Shown here in pieces: positions 57,088 through 64,000 of a DNA stretch of 64,000 nucleotides. Numbering within the stretch: position 1 is the first letter of the stretch; every line of letters starts with the position of its first letter. The stretch lies in contig CAVVHG010000008.1 of NCBI GenBank assembly GCA_963747985.1, positions 214,447 to 278,446 of the forward strand, written 5' to 3'. Position numbers and translations under genes: made by a program. The DNA is from JACADW01 sp963747985 (GTDB lineage Bacteria > Acidobacteriota > UBA6911). A model generated the notes under the pieces. The model searched no databases and was not told where the DNA came from. It was given only the letters and a program-made list of their open reading frames with translations.

Positions 57088-58032
57088 ATGAAAGAAGACA
57101 CTCCGGATCTGGATTCGCTCGACCAAATGGTGGAGGACAATCCTGAGGATCCCGCAGCCTGGCTCGCTTATGGCAACGCACTGCTGGAGGTCAACCGCGC
57201 AGGCGAAGCGGTACAGGCGCTGGAGAAGGCGCTCGAACTGAATCCGAATGCCGTCGATGTCCGCTACTACCTCGGCAACGCGCTGGCAGAAGCCGGCAGG
57301 CTCGAGGCGGCGGCACAACAGTTCCGGCGCCTGGCATGCGATGACCCGGAGCTGGAAGAACCTCTATCGATTCCCGGGCTGTCGGCTTTGATGAGAATGG
57401 CTGAATGCCAGGGTGCTCTGGGGTGTTGGCCGGAAGCCGTCTCGACGGTCAGGCCGGCCGTCTCCCTGGCTGTCTATACTCTGGGCCATGTCGCCTACAT
57501 CCATCAGAGGGCGGGGGAACACGAACAGGCGGCCGCTCTCTACTCGATCTGCCTGCTCCTGGCGCCGGAGGATCCCGAACTGCTGCACGGCGCCGGATAC
57601 AACAAAATGAAGCTCGGCGACCTCGAGGAGGCGCTCAATGACCTCGGACGGGCATTGAAGCTCGACCCGAAGACGCCGGACATCTGGTACGACTATGGGA
57701 TCGTGCTCGCCCGGATGAACAGGAGAAGAGAGGCACGGCCCATCTTCAGGAAAGTGCTGCGCCTGGATGCGAAGTTCTTCTGGGCCTGGTACGACCTCGC
57801 CTGCCTGGACGCGCTGGAGGGAAACCGGCAGCGGCGTTCAGAAATCTTGACAGGGCCATCGACTGCGGCTTCAAGGATGCTGCCTATCTGCATGCAAGAC
57901 ACGGACTTCCAGGGGATTCGCGAGGACCCGCGCTGGCAGAAGATTCTGGACAGGATCGCAGATCCTGCTCCGAGCACAGAGCATAGCGGCAAGGGACTCC
58001 TTCGCCTTAAGCCGGTTCACGGTATTCAGTGA
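57088..58032 (+). CDS. TPR-repeat protein
   Basis: 314 residues with at least five tetratricopeptide repeats, e.g. AAWLAYGNALLEVNRAGEAV, VDVRYYLGNALAEAGRLEAA, HVAYIHQRAGEHEQAAALYS, GYNKMKLGDLEEALNDLGRA and DIWYDYGIVLARMNRRREAR. No signal peptide. Start follows AAAGGAGG. Between about 57835 and 57895 the frame gives unlikely sequence, while the next frame reads AFRNLDRAIDCGFKDAAYLH, as expected for the family; the main frame resumes with GIREDPRWQKILDRI. Two compensating indels there are likely. Function unknown; a protein-binding scaffold. Confidence 0.85.
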   Translation: MKEDTPDLDSLDQMVEDNPEDPAAWLAYGNALLEVNRAGEAVQALEKALELNPNAVDVRYYLGNALAEAGRLEAAAQQFRRLACDDPELEEPLSIPGLSALMRMAECQGALGCWPEAVSTVRPAVSLAVYTLGHVAYIHQRAGEHEQAAALYSICLLLAPEDPELLHGAGYNKMKLGDLEEALNDLGRALKLDPKTPDIWYDYGIVLARMNRRREARPIFRKVLRLDAKFFWAWYDLACLDALEGNRQRRSEILTGPSTAASRMLPICMQDTDFQGIREDPRWQKILDRIADPAPSTEHSGKGLLRLKPVHGIQ

Positions 58033-58043
58033 GGAATAGTTCA

Positions 58044-58073
58044 TTCTTGCTGTCACAAATACGCCAGTATGAT
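58044..58073 (+). promoter_or_regulatory. Possible sigma70 promoter
   Basis: TTCTTG (58044-58049) and TATGAT (58068-58073), 18 bp apart, with the expected start 7 nt later and a short leader carrying GGGAGG before ATG 58096. Match to consensus is moderate. Confidence 0.35.
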
Positions 58074-58095
58074 CATGTATCTATAGGGAGGCTGT

Positions 58096-59046
58096 ATGGA
58101 CGTAATCATCAATACCATTTCACACATCAAAATCGGGACGCCTGCAACATTCCACAACCTGACCCTCTTCCCGCTCACGGATGACAAGAGGATGGCAGCC
58201 GACTACCTGACTCTGGACGAGGTACTGGCGAAGAAGTCGGCCCATGTCACGGAAGTGTCCGAGGGCGGCAGCGTGCCGGAACTCAAGTTCGTAAACGAAT
58301 CCGGGCAGCCCGTCTTTCTCCTCGACGGCGAGGAGCTGATAGGAGCCAAGCAGAACCGGGTTCTCAACCTGAGCATCCTGGTCCCAGCGGGCAAGACCCT
58401 CGTCATTCCGGTGTCCTGTGTCGAGCGGGGACGCTGGCACCACCGTTCACGGGAGTTCTCGTCCGCTGCGCGAGCGCACTACGCCGAGGGCCGAGCCAGG
58501 AAGATGTCCCAGGTCTCGTTCTCGATGAAGTCCCGGGGGGAGCGCCACTCGGACCAGGGCGCGGTCTGGAGCGATCTCGACGACAAGTTCAGCAGGCTCG
58601 CCGCGTCTTCACCGACGTCGGCGATGAGCGACATCTATGAGCAGTACACAGCAAAGCTCGAAGGTTACGTGCAGTCCTTCGCACCGGCGGAAGGCCAGGT
58701 CGGCATGATGTTCGCCATCGACGGCCGGATCGTCGGATTCGACCTGTTTGACTGTGCAGAAACGCTGCGTAAACTCTTCCCGAAGCTGATCCGAAGCTAC
58801 GCTCTCGATGCCCTGGATGCCTCACTGGGGAAGGAAACTGAGGCGAAGATCCCGTCCGCCGCAGACGCCACGGAATTCCTGAATGGAGTCACGCGGGCCA
58901 AGCTGGAGACGTTCCCGGCCATCGGTGAGGGCGAGGACCTTCGGCTTTCGGCGCGGGAACTGACGGGCGCCGCCCTGGCGAAGCAGGACCGCGTGGTTCA
59001 CCTGAGTGCGTTTCGCCTCAGCGAAAACGCCGGTCCCAACGAGTGA
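58096..59046 (+). CDS. ARPP-1-type domain protein of unknown function
   Basis: 316 residues that I match to the ARPP-1 family (ADP-ribosylglycohydrolase/rhodanese-phosphatase-associated domain) by its start TPATFHNLTLFPLTDDK, YLTLDEVLA, FLLDGEELIGAKQNRVLN, VIPVSCVERGRWHHRSREF and MMFAIDGRIVGFDLFD. The family is thought to belong to NAD- or ADP-ribose-related conflict or stress systems, with no enzymatic role shown. No signal peptide or TM. A GGGAGG site lies 7 nt before the start. The following 225 bp before the toxin gene contain no gene I can support. Confidence 0.72.
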   Translation: MDVIINTISHIKIGTPATFHNLTLFPLTDDKRMAADYLTLDEVLAKKSAHVTEVSEGGSVPELKFVNESGQPVFLLDGEELIGAKQNRVLNLSILVPAGKTLVIPVSCVERGRWHHRSREFSSAARAHYAEGRARKMSQVSFSMKSRGERHSDQGAVWSDLDDKFSRLAASSPTSAMSDIYEQYTAKLEGYVQSFAPAEGQVGMMFAIDGRIVGFDLFDCAETLRKLFPKLIRSYALDALDASLGKETEAKIPSAADATEFLNGVTRAKLETFPAIGEGEDLRLSARELTGAALAKQDRVVHLSAFRLSENAGPNE

Positions 59047-59271
59047 TCCCGCAAGTGACACTGGCCCGGCGGATGGGGAAGACTTGGGGGTGGGAATGCC
59101 GGAAAAGAAGAGCCTGCTGATCAGGGCCGCTTGCCTTGCAGGCCTCGTCTGCGAGAGGCTGCTCTGGATGTACCCGAACATGAGGGACGAAGCCGAGGTG
59201 GCTTTGCCGATCACCCACTTTGGGCAGCAATGCAAGCAGCACGCTTGCACTCTCGAGGCCCGCCAGCACTT

Positions 59272-59499
59272 TCACTGTTCCGGCGAACCCTCCCACGCTT
59301 CGCGAGTAATCCCTGCCTGTTTCAAGAGTCTGCTCAGCAGGTCTGAACCGATATCACCTCTGTGAGGATTAGGCAGGATGAGCCGGCGCTCACCCCTCAT
59401 CATGAACTGGTGGCGGCCGCCAGTGTAAGGACCATCGAATCCGAGCCTGCGCAACCGATCCACGAATTCCCGTCGAGATACCGGTGCAAGCCGTGCCAT
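59272..59499 (-). CDS. hicA: HicA-type mRNA interferase toxin (1)
   Basis: 75 residues with the HicA dsRBD-like fold and catalytic His in TGGRHQFMMRGERRLILPNP; RREFVDRLRRLGFDG precedes it. HicA cleaves mRNAs independently of the ribosome. ATG 59497-59499 directly follows the TAG of the antitoxin gene with no gap, so the toxin comes second in this unit (hicB-hicA), the reverse of the classic hicAB order and of the second module at 61461-61942. Confidence 0.9.
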   Translation of the reverse strand: MARLAPVSRREFVDRLRRLGFDGPYTGGRHQFMMRGERRLILPNPHRGDIGSDLLSRLLKQAGITREAWEGSPEQ

Positions 59500-59748
59500 C
59501 TAGCGGATGATCTCCTCAGGTACCCGAATGGTAATCCCCTCCAGGGGAGGAATTGGCAGTCGCATGGCAATGCTGAAAAGCAGCCAGTCCTCTATGGAAT
59601 CGGACAGGTTCTTACGGCACTCCTCCACGGTCTTCCCGGTAGCCCATACGCCGTCCAATCCCGGGACTTCGGCGTAGACAGGCTCCGCGTCTTCTATTAA
59701 TTCATAGTGAGCGGCGTCGAGGGCTGCTTGGATGTATTGAGTCAGCAT
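59500..59748 (-). CDS. hicB: HicB-type antitoxin (1)
   Basis: 82 residues from ATG 59746-59748 (GGGAGG 8 nt upstream; a longer frame adds 22 unlikely residues). The RNase-H-like core is ALDAAHYELIEDAEPVYAEV with GLDGVWATGKTVEECRKNL, and the end PPLEGITIRVPEEIIR is a short tail in place of a DNA-binding domain. It should block the toxin at 59272. Confidence 0.88.
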   Translation of the reverse strand: MLTQYIQAALDAAHYELIEDAEPVYAEVPGLDGVWATGKTVEECRKNLSDSIEDWLLFSIAMRLPIPPLEGITIRVPEEIIR

Positions 59749-59935
59749 CGATTGCCTCCCGCTGGATTCTGCCCCTTCTCCGTGGTGGAGCAAGTAATCC
59801 CATGGATTATTCATATTCTACATGGACTCGACGCTGATTTCCTCTCACATCGGAGAGGTAATTAGCATATGTCTCGACAGGCTCATGCTTCCCGTCCCTC
59901 AGCGTGAAGGACTTCAGCGTCTCTCTCACGCATCG

Positions 59936-60306
59936 CCGTGCGGCGGGTCGGAGAAGCTGTGAAAAGATCACGGCCGGAATGGTTCCTGTGTCGCACCTTC
60001 GGCGCTTCGTTGGGCTTGGTGATTCTCCTTCCCGGCCTTACGGCCGGGCCTACTTACTGCCGCCTCTTCGAGGCTGGACTGGAGGTGATTGTGGGCCTTG
60101 TGCTTGGATTTCCGCGGCACGCAAACCAGGCGCGAAGCGCCGGAAGTGCGTAGCGGCCCGCCACACCGAAAACCGGCGTGGCCACTTGTGTCGATAACAG
60201 CTTGCAGAAGCAAGAGTTCTGCGAGCTGTTACTGGGGAGCCACGCGCGTGAGCGCGTGGTTACGGATTACGAAAAAACCCGAGGCCCGGAGGGCCGGTAC
60301 TCCGGG
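59936..60306. repeat. Dispersed hairpin repeat, family B copy 3
   Basis: Fills most of the gap before the Rpn-like nuclease gene. Left end CCGTGCGGCGGGTC (59936-59949); hairpins CGCACCTTCGGCGC, CCGGCCTTACGGCCGGG, CGCCTCTTCGAGGC, GGCGCGAAGCGCCGG, CCACGCGCGTGAGCGCGTGG and GAGGCCCGGAGGGCC. About 80 bp (60154-60238) are inserted relative to copy 1 between the GCGCGAAGCGCC and CACGCGCG hairpins, and the right terminal repeat is not found. Confidence 0.62.
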
Positions 60307-60367
60307 ATCCACTTACTCTCCGCAACTACCAGGGATTGTTTCGACAGCGGGCGGGAATAGCAGTTCG

Positions 60368-61354
60368 CTACGGCTTTCGAGTTACCTTCGGCGCCTTCAC
60401 ACTCTTGCGGATGGCAGCCCGCGCAGCGTTCTTCTGCAGCCAGCGGCTCAGATCGTCAGGCGAATCAAAATCGAGAAGTGCTTCGCCAAGGGCTTCGATC
60501 CTGGGGAGCGGGAGCTCCTCAATCGCTTCGCGCCGAGATTGCGGCAAAGGTCCCAGTCGCCGGCGCAATTGCCGCAGCACAAGGGCGCTTTCACCGGCTT
60601 GACGGCCCTTGCGTACCCCCTGTCGAATACCCCTCTTCTCGCCCATGCGGACGAAGGGGTTCAAGCGGTCAAGGGCTCTTTCACTTATCATAGTTGGAAT
60701 CAGTCTACCCATCTCCTCCTCCACCGTCAAAGCCTTCTTGTCCTCCAGTTGTCGATAAGCGAAGAAGTACCTGATCGCCCTGTTTGCTGCTTCTTTGCCC
60801 ACTGGCGACTTTGCCAATGTGGCTGCGAAATCGAGGATTAAGCCCTCCAGCTCCTCCTGCTGGAATTTCATCCTGGCCGCAAGAGCGAGCGCTGCCGCAT
60901 TCCCTTTGCGGACATAGTCGTGAGCCTCGAGTCCGGCCAGGTCAATCACCGGGAAGTCGAAAGTCAACACACACCGATCCGGAAATTCGATGCGCGTTGG
61001 TCGCTCCGGTGCCGGACCGGCTGAGCCCGCCAGTACGAGGACGGGATAGACCGGCAAACCTGACTCCCGCCGATCAAGGACGACATACTCGAGCAATCTC
61101 CAGGCAATGTCACGATCCCTCCTGGCTTCATGCTCCACATGGATTAGGAAGGCAGCCTCCTGGCCCTTGAAGCGGACCTTCACCAGCAGGTCCCCGGTTC
61201 GCCTCTGCCCCCGGAGTGTCCTCGTCTCCTTGTCCAGGTATTCCAGCCTCGAGAAGTCAGTGTAACTGGCAACCTCAGGCAGGAATTCTTCAAAGAAAGA
61301 CCTCAGGATGACCGGGTCCTTGAGCAGCCATTTGAACAGCGCATCATGATCCAT
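60368..61354 (-). CDS. Rpn-like PD-(D/E)xK nuclease family protein with DUF4351-type C-terminus
   Basis: 328 residues. N-terminal DHDALFKWLLKDPVILRSFF, GDLLVKVRFKGQEAAFLIHV (the D...E-x-K core region of recombination-promoting nuclease/transposase_31-like proteins, here with EHEARRD), and a C-terminal DUF4351-like stretch QLRRRLGPLPQSRREAIEEL with LGEALLDFDSPDDLSRWLQ. Rpn proteins promote RecA-independent recombination, and close paralogues are often numerous in a genome. It lies between two HicAB modules. Confidence 0.8.
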   Translation of the reverse strand: MDHDALFKWLLKDPVILRSFFEEFLPEVASYTDFSRLEYLDKETRTLRGQRRTGDLLVKVRFKGQEAAFLIHVEHEARRDRDIAWRLLEYVVLDRRESGLPVYPVLVLAGSAGPAPERPTRIEFPDRCVLTFDFPVIDLAGLEAHDYVRKGNAAALALAARMKFQQEELEGLILDFAATLAKSPVGKEAANRAIRYFFAYRQLEDKKALTVEEEMGRLIPTMISERALDRLNPFVRMGEKRGIRQGVRKGRQAGESALVLRQLRRRLGPLPQSRREAIEELPLPRIEALGEALLDFDSPDDLSRWLQKNAARAAIRKSVKAPKVTRKP

Positions 61355-61460
61355 TGTCGTGCCGGCGTTTCATAGAACTGTTTCGCCAGCACGGCAGAGA
61401 TTTCAGAGAATGCGCCGGGTGGTCGCGCAGTAGCCCGCTCTGCTTTGCGTAATGTGGAAT

Positions 61461-61691
61461 TTAGGCTGGAAGCTTTGCATCGTGGCGAGACAGAGGTCGG
61501 ACAGAAGGTCGCGGTACCGGCCGGCCCTCAGCCTGGGCGGTTTCGATCCAAAGAGCCTTCGCTTTCTGAACCTGGGCCAGAGCTTCTTCAGGCGTGTCCC
61601 CAAAGGCGGAGCAATAGGGCAGATCAGGGATATCGGCGATATAGCCGCCGTCCTCATGGCTGTAAAAGATGTTGATCTGATAATCCGTCAT
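61461..61691 (-). CDS. hicB: HicB-type antitoxin (2)
   Basis: 76 residues: DYQINIFYSHEDGGYIADIP, LPYCSAFGDTPEEALAQVQK, WIETAQAEGRPVPRPSV, the compact HicB RNase-H-like fold without a DNA-binding domain. Its ATG overlaps the end of the toxin gene by 4 bp (61688-61691). Here it follows its toxin, the classic order. Confidence 0.88.
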   Translation of the reverse strand: MTDYQINIFYSHEDGGYIADIPDLPYCSAFGDTPEEALAQVQKAKALWIETAQAEGRPVPRPSVRPLSRHDAKLPA

Positions 61692-61942
61692 TCATCCTCG
61701 CCAGGCTCAAGATTATACCGTTTGATAAGTTGAAGCAATTGCCTGACTTGGTACGGTTTGGCGCCACCGTGAACGCCCTGCAGGTTCAGCAGCTCCCGGA
61801 CTCTCGGGTGACTGAGAATGTGGTGACTGCCGGAGACTCGCGAGACTCGAAAGCCGAAAGCCCTGGCCAGGGCGCAGGCATCCTTGAACCGGAGACTGGC
61901 GGGTGAATCGAGGGCTTTCTGGAGCAGCTTTCTTGCGTCCAT
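61688..61942 (-). CDS. hicA: HicA-type mRNA interferase toxin (2)
   Basis: 84 residues from ATG at 61942; a longer frame to 61999 adds residues unlike the family. KDACALARAFGFRVSRVSGS leads to HHILSHPRVRELLNLQ and GGAKPYQVRQLLQLIKRYNL: the G-S-H-H form of the HicA catalytic His and the usual basic C-terminal helix. Different subtype from the HicA at 59272. Confidence 0.88.
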   Translation of the reverse strand: MDARKLLQKALDSPASLRFKDACALARAFGFRVSRVSGSHHILSHPRVRELLNLQGVHGGAKPYQVRQLLQLIKRYNLEPGEDE

Positions 61943-62098
61943 GAGGAGAATGCATCGGCTCCTGCCGGTGTAGTTTCGCGCGATCACCTCCCATTTCACG
62001 GGAATTTGGTAACAGGCTCTTCTTTCGCCAACTACATCTGCTTCGCCTGAGATCTACGCGGCGAAAAAAGCTGCCGGTCACCAGTTTTGTCGATCAGC

Positions 62099-62478
62099 TG
62101 TTCAACCCCTTCAGGGTTGACCCCGAGAGAAACTCGATCCTTCCCAGGGTTTGCACCCTGGGCTTTTCTATCCGACCCTTTCAGGGTCGACAGCGTCGAT
62201 CACTGCATGGTCACGGCCAAAACACCACGGTAGGAATCAGAACGCCACCCCCGAAGGATCGACAGCGTCGATCACAATTGACCTGCGCGGTCACGGCCGC
62301 ACCACTGCGGGAGTCATCTCAACGCCACCCCGAAGGTTCTTCGTTGAATCGTTTGGCCGGGCTCGATACGCTGTGAAGCTGAAAACCACCCCGAAGGGGT
62401 GGAACAGGTCAGCCCGGGGTGCAAACCCCGGGAAAGAGGGACAGGACGAAGCATCAACCCTGTAGGGGTTGAACAGCC
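62099..62478. repeat. Dispersed hairpin repeat, family C copy 2
   Basis: The gap 62000-62531 is filled by hairpins AACCCCTTCAGGGTT, CCCAGGGTTTGCACCCTGGG, GACCCTTTCAGGGTC, a repeated GTCGACAGCGTCGATCAC-like unit (twice, about 62187 and 62259), CCCGGGGTGCAAACCCCGGG and AACCCTGTAGGGGTT next to TTGAACAG. It matches copy 1 (26044-26436) in kind, with altered but paired stems. No gene seen. Confidence 0.55.
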
Positions 62479-62531
62479 TCTATGCCGCAGATACAGACTG
62501 CCCGGCCCGCTGGTTATCCAGTTGCCAGTGT

Positions 62532-64000
62532 CTAAGTCACAGGCACGACCTGGTGAGCCATGCAGGAATCTGTAAACAGGAGATGGAGCTCGGTTTGTCG
62601 GCAGCCGGATAATTGGCGCCACGCCTTCTCGTACAGGCGCAGCTGCCCTGCATAGAACATGACGTATGCGTTCACGTCTCCGACGATGCGGTCTGTCTTG
62701 TAGTCGACAAGGTGCCAACCGGCGCCTTCGCGGAACGCCAGGTCGATCATGCCGGACAGCAGTACCCGCCCCGACTGGCGGCCCAGCTCGGCGCCCTCAA
62801 TCATGATCGAGAAGGGCACCTCCGTGTGGCGCTCCGGAGCAGCCATGGCGCGGCGCCACAGTTCCGTCTGTTTCACCCTCTCCAGTTCGGACAGGATCTC
62901 GTCGACGGGGGCCGGATCCAGCTCAAATTGCACTCCCATCAGCTCGATGTCGCGTCGGGTAGGCTCGCGGCCGTTCGCCATCCACTCCAGGCAGCGGTGG
63001 ACGATGCTGCCGTATTCAGGACCCTTCCCCGATCTATCGGCCGGCAGGGCGCCGGCGGTCTTGGCGATCTCCGTTACGCTCGCCTGCTCGTACCCGGGGC
63101 TGGCCGACACTTGCATCGCGTCCGCCACGGTTTGGAGATCCCTGGCGCAGGCGCCGGACTTGACCTTCAGCTTCGGCCTGTCCTTTATCGACGTGTCGAG
63201 GCCGCCCATTGGAAGCTCGACCACCGGTTTGCTCAACAGCTCGCCCCAGGGATTCGTGCCCGTTCTTATCGCGGGAGCGTCCGAAATGATCAGCAGCTGC
63301 CGGGCGCGCGTTGCCGCCACGTAAAGCAGCCGGCTCCCTTCGGCGGCCTGGTATTGCTGTTCAATCGACTGCTTCTGCTCCCAGCCCGGCGGCTGGGCCA
63401 CGATTTTGGATCCGTAGTCTCCAAACTTGCGTGTCACCTGGAACCAGGCGGACGGTTCCTTCCCGCCAAAACGGTCGACGTGACACTCGGGTAAACGCGC
63501 GTCCGCCTTGTACGGCGCGGCGAGGATCACGATCGGGGCTTCGAGGCCCTTCGCCCTGTGCAGATTCATCACCCGCACCAGGTCCGCCCTCCCCGCGAGA
63601 ACGCTGAGCGGTTCGACATCGGCCTCGATGGCGCTGTTCAGCCACTCCACCGCGGACGGGAAGTCCGCCTTGCCGAGCTCCGCGGCGCGCCTGGTCATCT
63701 CCACCAGCTGGAGCAGCCGCCCCGCCATGGTTGCCCCCAACGGCGACGCTGCGGCAAGCGGGACAAACCCCGTCCGTTCCAGGATCGAACCGATGGCGGC
63801 GGCCGGCTGCCGGTCGAGCGTCAGCCGCCACCAGGACTCGATCTTTGCCAGCGAAACCGCGACGGGATGCGTCATGAGCGCGCCGTCCATGCGCGCGGCC
63901 CCCAGGAATCGAAACGACCCGCCTGCCTTCCTGTAGTCCCACAGCGCCTGGTAGGAATGCCCGAACAACCGGCTGGTCAGCACTCCGGCCAAAGTCGAGG
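62532..64000 (-). CDS. AddA/UvrD-type helicase-nuclease, C-terminal part (partial)
   Basis: At least 489 residues; the frame stays open to the right edge, so the N-terminal helicase motifs are missing. Seen: the UvrD C-terminal region with MNLHRAKGLEAPIVIL (motif V area) and GSRLLYVAATRARQLLII (motif VI), then about 380-490 a PD-(D/E)xK exonuclease domain with GSIVHRCLEWM, LSGMIDLAFREG and WHLVDYKTDRIV. This order is that of AddA or related RecB-like enzymes, which process double-strand DNA ends for RecA. No Chi-recognition partner is in the window; it would lie to the right. Confidence 0.87.
   Translation of the reverse strand, partial: STLAGVLTSRLFGHSYQALWDYRKAGGSFRFLGAARMDGALMTHPVAVSLAKIESWWRLTLDRQPAAAIGSILERTGFVPLAAASPLGATMAGRLLQLVEMTRRAAELGKADFPSAVEWLNSAIEADVEPLSVLAGRADLVRVMNLHRAKGLEAPIVILAAPYKADARLPECHVDRFGGKEPSAWFQVTRKFGDYGSKIVAQPPGWEQKQSIEQQYQAAEGSRLLYVAATRARQLLIISDAPAIRTGTNPWGELLSKPVVELPMGGLDTSIKDRPKLKVKSGACARDLQTVADAMQVSASPGYEQASVTEIAKTAGALPADRSGKGPEYGSIVHRCLEWMANGREPTRRDIELMGVQFELDPAPVDEILSELERVKQTELWRRAMAAPERHTEVPFSIMIEGAELGRQSGRVLLSGMIDLAFREGAGWHLVDYKTDRIVGDVNAYVMFYAGQLRLYEKAWRQLSGCRQTELHLLFTDSCMAHQVVPVT

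Noticed and set aside
59096..59365. Short plus-strand frame starting MPEKKSLLIRAA
   Set aside because: Overlaps the HicA gene in antisense and has no family likeness.
1..64000. tRNA, rRNA, origin or prophage
   Set aside because: No tRNA TPsiC-like or rRNA-like sequence, integrase, structural phage genes or dnaA-box cluster were noticed by eye.

Overview
The window is GC-rich bacterial DNA, most likely from an Acidobacteriota genome (Solibacter/Bryobacter-like or a relative). The reasons are the Oar-like TonB receptor ending at the left edge, two lone 810-residue MacB/FtsX-type permeases without an ATPase (the 'acidobacterial duplicated orphan permease' type), Crp-family regulators with a GTTRxR recognition helix, many Tat-exported Gfo/Idh/MocA, sulfatase and enolase-superfamily proteins, and dispersed hairpin-rich repeats. 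I see no rRNA, tRNA, CRISPR array or complete insertion sequence.

Region 1 (about 2.0-29.4 kb) is an extracytoplasmic copper/redox island bracketed by two Crp/Fnr-family regulators. It encodes a secreted helical protein, a multicopper oxidase (MCO), a second MCO lacking the type-1 Cys, a giant (about 3,170 codon) MCO-headed surface protein with Ig-like, SdrD-like, IPT, beta-helix and choice-of-anchor-D modules, two small secreted proteins, an SCO1/SenC copper chaperone, a cytochrome c fused to a periplasmic-binding domain, FKBP prolyl isomerases, DsbA-like thiol oxidoreductases and a fibronectin-III protein. The set resembles the manganese-oxidation mof operon of Leptothrix (MCO + FKBP + cytochrome c). 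Five copies of a palindrome TGYTC-N6-GAACAG lie before the main transcription units, and each has a -10-like hexamer starting exactly 36 nt from its first G. That is the geometry of a Crp-type class II activated promoter, so I propose a regulon driven by one or both bracketing regulators. Many genes here carry 1-base frameshifts and four in-frame TAG codons, while neighbouring regions do not; this may be sequence error or decay.

Region 2 (29.4-40.5 kb) looks like a glycan-degradation locus: sulfatase, two VOC proteins, a GHL6-type putative glycosidase, a BtrH-like protein, an enolase-superfamily enzyme, a ThuA protein, a Gfo/Idh/MocA oxidoreductase and a decayed second enolase-superfamily gene. 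Three MITE-like elements with terminal inverted repeats sit in it. One supplies the start codon and first residues of the sulfatase; two bracket the Gfo/Idh/MocA gene.

Region 3 (41.0-57 kb) holds a Doc/AbrB toxin-antitoxin pair, two orphan permeases, a DUF488 protein, an operon of two Gfo/Idh/MocA enzymes and a HEAT-repeat protein, an M23-PKD protein, a serine beta-lactamase-like hydrolase and a WYL regulator.

Region 4 (57-64 kb) has a TPR protein, an ARPP-1-type protein, two HicAB modules in opposite gene orders around an Rpn-like nuclease, and the C-terminal half of an AddA/UvrD-type helicase-nuclease running off the right edge. Gene-free stretches are mostly filled by hairpin repeat families called A-D here, with compensatory changes between copies.
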